Source of the DNA: Bacillus sp. (in: firmicutes)
Lineage (GTDB): Bacteria > Bacillota > Bacilli > Bacillales > Bacillaceae_J
Assembly (NCBI GenBank): GCA_012842745.1
Contig: DUSF01000056.1
Location: 124,001-188,000, forward strand
DNA length: 64,000 nt
Reading direction: 5' to 3'
The notes below the pieces were generated by a model. It saw only the letters and a list, made by a program, of their open reading frames with translations, was not told the origin of the DNA and ran no database searches. Below, piece by piece: positions 59,502 to 64,000 of the stretch. A program made the translations under genes and the position numbers. The first letter of the stretch is position 1. Each line of letters opens with the position of its first letter.

Positions 59502-59713
59502 AACAGTTTTTGGTGGTACGAAATAGGGCTGTATAACAGCCCTATAACAGCCACTATTGTTCAACTAAAGAGCGTTGATCTAGGAAGGATAACCGCTTTT
59601 ATTGTTGCACTTGCTGTTACTACATCGTTGGTTACGGTTGCATTAGCAACTAAAATTTTCGGCAAAAAATAGATTCACTTGAATTAAATGAACAGTTATC
59701 AGAAGGCGAATAG
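59502..59713 (+). pseudogene. Remnant of a small membrane-protein gene with a frameshift
   Basis: The gap between the putative metalloprotease gene and the next gene has no intact gene, but one frame reads LGRITAFIVALAVTTSLVTV then ALATKIFGKK and stops at 59670. Adding one A to the A6 run at 59664-59669 would continue the frame as IDSLELNEQLSEGE to a stop at 59711. The part before it has no ATG, GTG or TTG start with an SD. It looks like a decayed transmembrane peptide with a charged tail. The same gap also has a perfect 8-bp hairpin AGGGCTGT/ACAGCCCT at 59525-59543. Confidence 0.35.
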
Positions 59714-59826
59714 AAGATTAAAAGGGGAATATTAAACGGATTGGAGCGTAAAGCATAAATGAAAATAAATCTACTGTAATTTGACAGGCAAGGTTTATTT
59801 TGGTAAAGCTATTAAGGGGTGAGAAT

Positions 59827-60054
59827 ATGGAAAAAAGCATTCAAAAATGGTCTTTTTATGGATTTTTAATTTCCTTAGCTTTATCAGTATTATTTGTGGA
59901 TTATAAAATAATTACACATTTTGACGGCGGTTATACAACAGAGTATGTACCCGTTTACGATTACGTCGTTTCTTTATTTCGATACAGTGTATTGGGTGCC
60001 ATTGGTGGAATATTTATAGGTTGGGGATTAGGCAAAGGAAAGAATAAGGAATAA
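59827..60054 (+). CDS. Small two-helix membrane protein
   Basis: A 75-residue protein from ATG 59827 with the excellent SD AAGGGGTGAG (59815-59823). Two membrane helices (about residues 9-25 and 51-70) flank a loop with THFDGGYTTEYVPVYD. The C-terminus is Gly/Lys-rich (GWGLGKGKNKE). I do not recognise a family. It stands alone, with a weak A/T terminator after it. Confidence 0.7.
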   Translation: MEKSIQKWSFYGFLISLALSVLFVDYKIITHFDGGYTTEYVPVYDYVVSLFRYSVLGAIGGIFIGWGLGKGKNKE

Positions 60055-60067
60055 AAACCAAAAACAT

Positions 60068-60102
60068 AAAAAAAGTTTTTATTGGAATCAGATTCTTTTT
60101 TT
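60068..60102 (+). terminator. Weak terminator after the small membrane protein
   Basis: AAAAAAAG (60068-60075) pairs with CTTTTTTT (60095-60102). The A/T-only stem is weak. Confidence 0.4.
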
Positions 60103-60352
60103 GCTGCACTACCGAAGGTGATTGCTCAACAATGGCAATCGTCAAAATGGCAATCTTTTTGTGCTAAAGACGCAGGTTATCATAATAAGTTATAATACAT
60201 AGGTGCATGGTACTATGAGATAAGCAGTTTCCTTAAATGAAATTATATCCAAAGTTTTCAAATATTTCAGTCCGATTATTACATTTACGATTATCACAAA
60301 ATGGAAGGATTGCTAGTGCTTCAATTAAAACATTGGGGGTGGAGGTTTAGTT
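60103..60352. other. Intergenic stretch with GATTGC / GCAATC repeats
   Basis: No gene is evident. ATGGCAATC occurs twice (60132-60140 and 60147-60155). The copies can pair with GATTGC at 60120-60125; the second copy is followed by TTTTTG, so this may be another weak terminator. The rest is AT-rich. Confidence 0.35.
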
Positions 60353-60454
60353 CTGTTTTTTAATATTCTTTTTTTGATTGTTGGTCAATTTATTCAAATG
60401 AAGTATGGGGTTAGTGAGGAAAAAACATTTCTTGAAACGTCATTTCCTATTTGA
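60353..60454 (+). CDS. Possible 33-residue membrane peptide with CTG start
   Basis: A very strong SD, GGGGGTGGAGG, ends 7 bases before CTG 60353. The frame reads a hydrophobic segment (FFNILFLIVGQFIQ) and a charged tail (MKYGVSEEKTFLE), stops at 60454, and is followed by a good terminator. No ATG, GTG or TTG is at the right distance from the SD. The first ATG is 15 codons inside. It could instead be the degraded 5' end of a lost gene. Confidence 0.3.
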   Translation: MFFNILFLIVGQFIQMKYGVSEEKTFLETSFPI

Positions 60455-60473
60455 GCAGGAAACGACGTTTTTT
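60435..60473. terminator. Bidirectional terminator
   Basis: AAACGTCaTTTCCT (60435-60448) pairs with AGGAAAcGACGTTT (60457-60470) with one mismatch. T follows on the + strand and the A-rich left side serves the minus-strand MerR gene. Confidence 0.75.
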
Positions 60474-60496
60474 ATTCCCTGAAATTACTCAAGGCC

Positions 60497-61258
60497 TTAT
60501 TTCATTCCTAAATAAATCAAAATCGCATCTCGTAGAAATTCCGCTCCACCTTTTACTCTCTTGTCATAGTAGGCAGTAAAACGTTCATCGGCAACATACA
60601 TTTCCGCCAGCCCAGCATGTGCTTCTTTTGAGTAATCAGACCAAGAATACATTAACCATTTTTTATGCTTGGCTGCAAGTTTCCGTGCCAGTTCGGACTT
60701 AGTGTCTCCTGTTTTAAATGCTTTTTCAAGTAATTCTAAAATGTCTTCACCTAAGCTAGTCATAGCTTGGTAGTCTTCTTGGGACATTCCCTTTAGTATT
60801 GCATTGCTTGCATCAACTGTTTCATCACCGTATTTTTTTCGAATTTCTCTTCCATATTTTTGTTCATTATCAGCGATTAATTTTTCTTTGAAACCTTCGA
60901 ATTTTTGTTTATCTGTCATTTGTAATCCTTCCTCCTTACTGGCAATCGTTTTCTCTACTGTTGTAATTAGTTTGTCGAGCCGATCACGTTTTTTCTTAAG
61001 ATTATCAGAATGGCTTTTTAAAGCTTCCATTTGATTAAAGTTAGACTGATTGATGATTTCGATTATTTCTTCCAAACTCAACTCTAATTCTCGATAGAAC
61101 AAAATTTGCTGAAGTAGGTCTACTTCTTTTTGCCCATAAATTCGATAACCGGATGAATTTGTTCTAGCAGGCTTCAAAAGTCCAATTTCATCATAATAAC
61201 GAAGTGTACGGCCACTCACCCCTGATAACTGTGCCAATTTATTCACTGTATATTCCAT
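60497..61258 (-). CDS. MerR-family regulator with TipAS-like domain (Mta-like)
   Basis: A 253-residue transcription factor. The N-terminal winged helix has VNKLAQLSGVSGRTLRYYDE and GLLKPARTNSSGYRIYG, the MerR signature. A dimerising coiled coil (about 75-112) follows. The C-terminal TipAS-type ligand domain (about 120-253) has MSQEDYQAMTSLGEDILELL and GLAEMYVADERFTAYYDKR. This architecture matches B. subtilis Mta and Streptomyces TipA, which bind drugs and activate efflux genes. No efflux gene is adjacent. A palindrome in its own promoter suggests autoregulation. SD AGGAGGGAAA on the minus strand. Confidence 0.9.
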   Translation of the reverse strand: MEYTVNKLAQLSGVSGRTLRYYDEIGLLKPARTNSSGYRIYGQKEVDLLQQILFYRELELSLEEIIEIINQSNFNQMEALKSHSDNLKKKRDRLDKLITTVEKTIASKEEGLQMTDKQKFEGFKEKLIADNEQKYGREIRKKYGDETVDASNAILKGMSQEDYQAMTSLGEDILELLEKAFKTGDTKSELARKLAAKHKKWLMYSWSDYSKEAHAGLAEMYVADERFTAYYDKRVKGGAEFLRDAILIYLGMK

Positions 61259-61285
61259 AATCGATTTCCCTCCTAATAATCAATA

Positions 61286-61316
61286 TAATAAACCTTTACG
61301 TTGCGTAAAGGTCAAG
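61286..61316 (-). promoter_or_regulatory. MerR-type promoter and operator of the TipAS-like regulator
   Basis: Minus strand: -35 TTGACC (61316-61311) and -10 TATTAT (61291-61286), separated by 19 bases, the over-long spacer typical of MerR-activated promoters. The spacer holds a perfect palindrome CCTTTACG-ttg-CGTAAAGG (61294-61312 on +), the expected operator. Confidence 0.85.
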
Positions 61317-61466
61317 TGATAAAAAATACTACATGATTATGCACAAAATTGCCAATTTTTCTATTCAACTATTAAGATTTGCGCTATCATAAATATAGTA
61401 GAATCGCTGAACTTCAATTGAAATAATAGGTTGTTAAACTTTTTAAAAATAAAGGTGGAAAACATT

Positions 61467-62006
61467 TTGAATTTATACGAAACTAGAAATGAACTATCAG
61501 TAAGAGGGAAAAATGGAATAGGGTTTTTATTATCAGCTTTTGTAATTTGGTCAATAATTACAATAATATTTTTACAATCAATAGAAATACATCAGAAAAA
61601 TATATTTATGCTATATTCTACAGGTTTAATGTTCCCATTGTCCATTGGTATTTCTACTTTAATAAAGGCTGATTGGAAACTGAAAAATAATCCGTTAGGT
61701 ACTCTTGGTACATATTTAAATCTTGCACAGATTATCTATTTTCCTATCCTTATTTGGGGAATGATAAAAAGTCCAAACGAAGCTATCATGTTTTTTGCAA
61801 TTATAACAGGTGCTCACTTTTTTCCTTATGGGTGGTTCTATAATGCTAAACCATATTATGTAATGGCACCAATTATCTCGGTTGTAATTATGTTTTTGGG
61901 GCTATTTTTAAATGGGGAAAAATTATGGTTGATACCATTTTCTATGGTTATTATTTTTATTTTTTTAATTTTTTGGAGCCACTTAGATTACATAAGCAAA
62001 ACTTAA
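61467..62006 (+). CDS. DUF7010-like integral membrane protein
   Basis: A 179-residue protein from TTG 61467 (SD AAAGGTGG, 61452-61459). There are five or six membrane helices, with ELSVRGKNGIGFLLSAFVIW, FPLSIGISTLIKADWKLKNN, PLGTLGTYLNLAQIIYFP and ITGAHFFPYGWFY. These resemble proteins I recall as DUF7010; the assignment is from memory. The function is unknown. A weak promoter (TTAAGA 61373-61378, TATAGT 61395-61400, 16-base spacer) lies upstream. Confidence 0.75.
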   Translation: MNLYETRNELSVRGKNGIGFLLSAFVIWSIITIIFLQSIEIHQKNIFMLYSTGLMFPLSIGISTLIKADWKLKNNPLGTLGTYLNLAQIIYFPILIWGMIKSPNEAIMFFAIITGAHFFPYGWFYNAKPYYVMAPIISVVIMFLGLFLNGEKLWLIPFSMVIIFIFLIFWSHLDYISKT

Positions 62007-62078
62007 ATGAATTAAGTATTAAACTAAAATGCGGAGAGAATAAAAACATCTGTGTTTTTAACAGCCATAAAATAATAA

Positions 62079-62105
62079 AAAAGAGAAGACATTCGTCCTC
62101 TCTTT
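62079..62105. terminator. Bidirectional terminator between convergent genes
   Basis: AAGAGAAGAC (62081-62090) / GTCCTCTCTT (62095-62104) with one mismatch, with A-rich left and T-rich right flanks. It serves the membrane protein gene and the minus-strand lipoprotein gene. Confidence 0.7.
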
Positions 62106-62136
62106 CATCAGAGACAAGCTAATCGATTTGTGAAAT

Positions 62137-63078
62137 TTAACTTGGAAAATCAGTTAAATTTTTTCTAAATGTATCTACCTCGTCAGTTAATGTATCATTA
62201 TTATTTGCCAAAACTTTAAGAAAGCTTTTCAGCATTTCTGTATAATCACTATCGATTCCTTTATTAATTGTATCTACATAAACAGCCTTTGCCTCAGGGT
62301 CAATTTTTTTAGTATCATAACTAAACAACGGTGTATTATTCAGTCCAAAGAAAGTAAACATTTCATATCTTTTATAAAGATCGGTCATTTGATCCAGTCT
62401 TTCAGAATTTTGATATTGCTTTAAAAATGCTTCTTGGGCTAGTGCTCTCTCGACAATTTCGTCCCAACTGATCATTAAGGCAGCATCCTTGGCCGGCACC
62501 TGATTTGATTCAATGGACATGATTTCGATATAATCCTGTATTTCCTCAGTTGCTCTTGAACTGAATGTTTTATAAAACTGATAATCTATAATTGGGAAAT
62601 AATACCCCTCTGCTGTTTCAATTTTATAACCGCTGTTTTTTGTCTCTTCAAGCAAAGTCTTTATCTCAGCATCAGCAATATTTTCTATTTTACTAGTATC
62701 AGCAACACCTTCAAAAACATCCCTAAATTTTACTTGCAAGTCTTCACTGCTTGTAAATTTTTCTTCAAATGTTGGTAAATAATTAATTTGTAAATCTTCT
62801 GATGCTAAAACCATATTAGAAACGTTTTGCGGTGATAAATTAGATACGTTGTCCTTCATAAATTGAAGAACTTCACTAATCTTTGGGGTGTTAGCAATTA
62901 AAGTGTTAAAGTCACTCATCACTTGTTCTTCACTTGCTTGTGGCTTCTCTTCTGGTTGAACAACCTCCACTGGTTCACTGCTATTATTTTCATTTGTTTG
63001 ATTTCCTAAAGTACAACCTGCAGAAAAAATTAACACTGAAGCAAGCATTGATGCAGTCAATGTTTTTTTATTAAACAT
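62137..63078 (-). CDS. Lipoprotein of unknown function
   Basis: A 313-residue lipoprotein. The start at 63078 (SD AAAGGAGATG) gives MFNKKTLTASMLASVLIFSA followed by GC; the lipobox SAGC sets lipidation at Cys22. An Asn/Glu/Pro-rich linker follows, then a mostly helical domain with no motif I recognise (segments NTPKISEVLQFMKDNVSNLS, DYIEIMSIESNQVPAKDAAL). It would be anchored on the outer face of the membrane. An upstream in-frame ATG exists but overlaps the SD. Confidence 0.8.
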   Translation of the reverse strand: MFNKKTLTASMLASVLIFSAGCTLGNQTNENNSSEPVEVVQPEEKPQASEEQVMSDFNTLIANTPKISEVLQFMKDNVSNLSPQNVSNMVLASEDLQINYLPTFEEKFTSSEDLQVKFRDVFEGVADTSKIENIADAEIKTLLEETKNSGYKIETAEGYYFPIIDYQFYKTFSSRATEEIQDYIEIMSIESNQVPAKDAALMISWDEIVERALAQEAFLKQYQNSERLDQMTDLYKRYEMFTFFGLNNTPLFSYDTKKIDPEAKAVYVDTINKGIDSDYTEMLKSFLKVLANNNDTLTDEVDTFRKNLTDFPS

Positions 63079-63227
63079 TTCATCATCTCCTTTCAATTGA
63101 TAAGACGTTCCTTCGACAAAAAAGTTACAAAAAATTTTTGGCTGCGATAATGTTGCGGAAGGAATAATTTTACTGGTCTAAAAGGAAAAATATATTAATG
63201 AGCTTGATGAAAAATGGGGGGATATTT

Positions 63228-63613
63228 TTGATTAATAATGTTGGTCAAATTATGTTATATGTAGATAATCAAGATGAGGCAGTGAGATTTTGGACTGAAA
63301 AAGTAGGGTTTTGTGTTATAACTGAATAAGATAATGGTCAAGGACTTAGATGGATTGAGATTTCTCCAACAAAGGAAGCTGAGACAAGTATTGTACTCCA
63401 TAATAAGGAATTCATTGCTAAAATGCAGCCTCAACTAAGCCTCAGTACGCCTTCTTTAATGTTTTTTCAGAAAACCTTGATCAATTACACAATGATTTAT
63501 CGAATAAAAACATTATAGTTGGAGAAATTGTCAATATGCCTTCTGGTAGAGTATTTAACTTTGCAGATATGGAAGGAAACTATTTTGCGGTGATGGAAAA
63601 AAGTAAATTGTAA
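63228..63613 (+). pseudogene. Broken VOC (glyoxalase/bleomycin resistance) family gene
   Basis: TTG 63228 with the SD ATGGGGGGAT starts INNVGQIMLYVDNQDEAVRF then WTEKVGFCVITE, a VOC-superfamily N-terminus. A TAA at 63327 stops it. The frame resumes (DNGQGLRWIEISPTKEAETS) up to a T6 run at 63462-63467. There one missing T shifts the frame to SENLDQLHNDLSNKNIIVGE and then MPSGRVFNFADMEGNYFAVM, ending at 63613. So it has one nonsense and one frameshift lesion. It would have been about 128 residues. Confidence 0.8.
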
Positions 63614-63656
63614 AAGAGTAATACGACAAATTAAAACCTAATTGAATAAACAATAA

Positions 63657-63697
63657 ACCGTCGTTTCGTACTTTTTTGTAAGAAACGATGTTTTTTT
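63657..63697. terminator. Terminator after the VOC pseudogene
   Basis: CGTCGTTTC (63659-63667) pairs with GAAACGATG (63682-63690), with one G-T pair, plus GTAC/GTA near the loop. A T7 run follows. The stem resembles the one at 60435-60473. Confidence 0.75.
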
Positions 63698-63734
63698 CTG
63701 GGCACATTGCTTACGTTGGAAAGTGTTGCACAAA

Positions 63735-63986
63735 CTAGCTATTGGTCCCAACATTAGAATTGTAAGTTTGTAACATTTTTTTTCGCCTGATAAATAATAC
63801 AATGATTAAAATTGCTTCGCTTATAATCAACAAACCTACACCTAATAACAACCCTCCGAAAAACATAAATTCATTTATACGCCACGAAAAGAAAAACCAC
63901 CCCACTATTGCACAAATCCCCAATAAAAAGTTGAGTGTACTGGCAATAATCGTCTGTATACCGAATAACCCTGTTTTTTCAATCAT
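63735..63986 (-). CDS. Small membrane protein, possibly incomplete at the window edge
   Basis: An 83-residue frame on the minus strand, ATG at 63986. Two or three hydrophobic segments (about residues 8-35 and 40-68) end in RRKKMLQTYN. I do not recognise a family. The 14 bases available upstream of the ATG have no SD and stay open in frame (GSK), so the true start may be outside the window. Confidence 0.5.
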   Translation of the reverse strand: MIEKTGLFGIQTIIASTLNFLLGICAIVGWFFFSWRINEFMFFGGLLLGVGLLIISEAILIIVLFIRRKKMLQTYNSNVGTNS

Positions 63987-64000
63987 TTTTGAACCAAAAA

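Larger units (their letters stand above)
53605..64000 (+). mobile_element. Left part of a dpaB-intervening element (right end outside window)
   Basis: The element is inferred from the dpaB break, the adjacent large serine recombinase, and the absence of the rest of dpaB and of asd-dapG-dapA. At least 10.4 kb lies inside the window. The visible cargo is not phage-like: chemoreceptor, secreted proteins, MerR regulator, lipoprotein, small membrane proteins and two decayed genes. No recombination directionality factor is recognisable in this part. A rearrangement that moved the dpaB 3' half elsewhere is the alternative. Confidence 0.7.

Noticed and set aside
59781-59809. Consensus -35 TTGACA before the 75-residue membrane protein
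   Set aside because: The partner -10 (TAAAGC) is weak, and transcription would begin inside the SD, leaving almost no leader.
60103-60160. CRISPR-like repeats (ATGGCAATC twice)
   Set aside because: Only two 9-base copies, 6 bases apart, better explained as arms of a hairpin.
59502-64000. 3' half of dpaB inside the window
   Set aside because: No frame on either strand encodes the APLTGN region or the rest of SpoVFB, and asd-dapG-dapA are also absent, so the right junction is outside.

Overview
The window is a stretch of low-GC Firmicute chromosome from an endospore-forming, flagellated member of the Bacillaceae. The evidence is the gene order. It follows the Bacillus subtilis fla/che operon, then rpsB-tsf-pyrH-frr, uppS-cdsA-dxr-rseP-proS-polC, the rimP-nusA-infB operon, rpsO-pnp, and the ylxY-mlpA-ymxH-dpaA-dpaB block. 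Starts are often TTG or GTG with strong Shine-Dalgarno (SD) sites, as is usual in this group. Genus cannot be fixed from the sequence alone.

Positions 1-26137 hold most of the fla/che operon, all on the + strand, from the tail of fliF to swrB. It encodes the basal body, rotor and switch (FliF, G, M, Y), the export apparatus (FliH, I, J, Z, P, Q, R, FlhB, FlhA), hook and rod factors (FliK, FlgD, FlgE), and FlhF/FlhG, which set flagellar number and position. It also encodes the chemotaxis core (CheY, B, A, W, C, D), SigD, and the swarming factors SwrD and SwrB. A hairpin lies between the SD and the TTG start of swrD and, if folded, would bring them together.

Positions 26138-49500 are housekeeping: ribosome biogenesis, translation, UMP kinase, isoprenoid and phospholipid synthesis, the RseP protease, ProRS, DNA polymerase PolC, and the nusA-infB operon. 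Transcription units are separated by clear intrinsic terminators. The rpsB and rimP operons are preceded by near-identical extended -10 promoters, and the rimP leader carries two terminator hairpins. A palindromic, probably interspersed repeat lies between polC and rimP. ylxP is missing between infB and rbfA.

Positions 49660-53627 carry ylxY, mlpA, ymxH and the dipicolinate synthase genes dpaA and dpaB. dpaB is broken after about codon 89 of about 200. A large serine recombinase gene begins 38 bases past the premature stop, in the same orientation. The missing 3' half of dpaB and the usual asd-dapG-dapA genes are not in the window, so everything from about 53605 to the end appears to lie inside an inserted element. 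This is the architecture of the sporulation-excised intervening elements (skin in sigK, SPbeta in spsM, and the reported vfbin element in spoVFB of a thermophilic Bacillaceae). It is the main discovery candidate here.

The visible 10.4 kb of element cargo shows no phage structural genes. It holds a Cache-type chemoreceptor, a secreted copper-amine-oxidase-N-like protein, a CJM1_0395/SprA-related putative metalloprotease, small membrane proteins, a Mta/TipA-like MerR regulator with a textbook 19-bp-spacer promoter, a lipoprotein, a broken VOC-family gene and a frameshifted small membrane-protein remnant. The far end of the element is outside the window.
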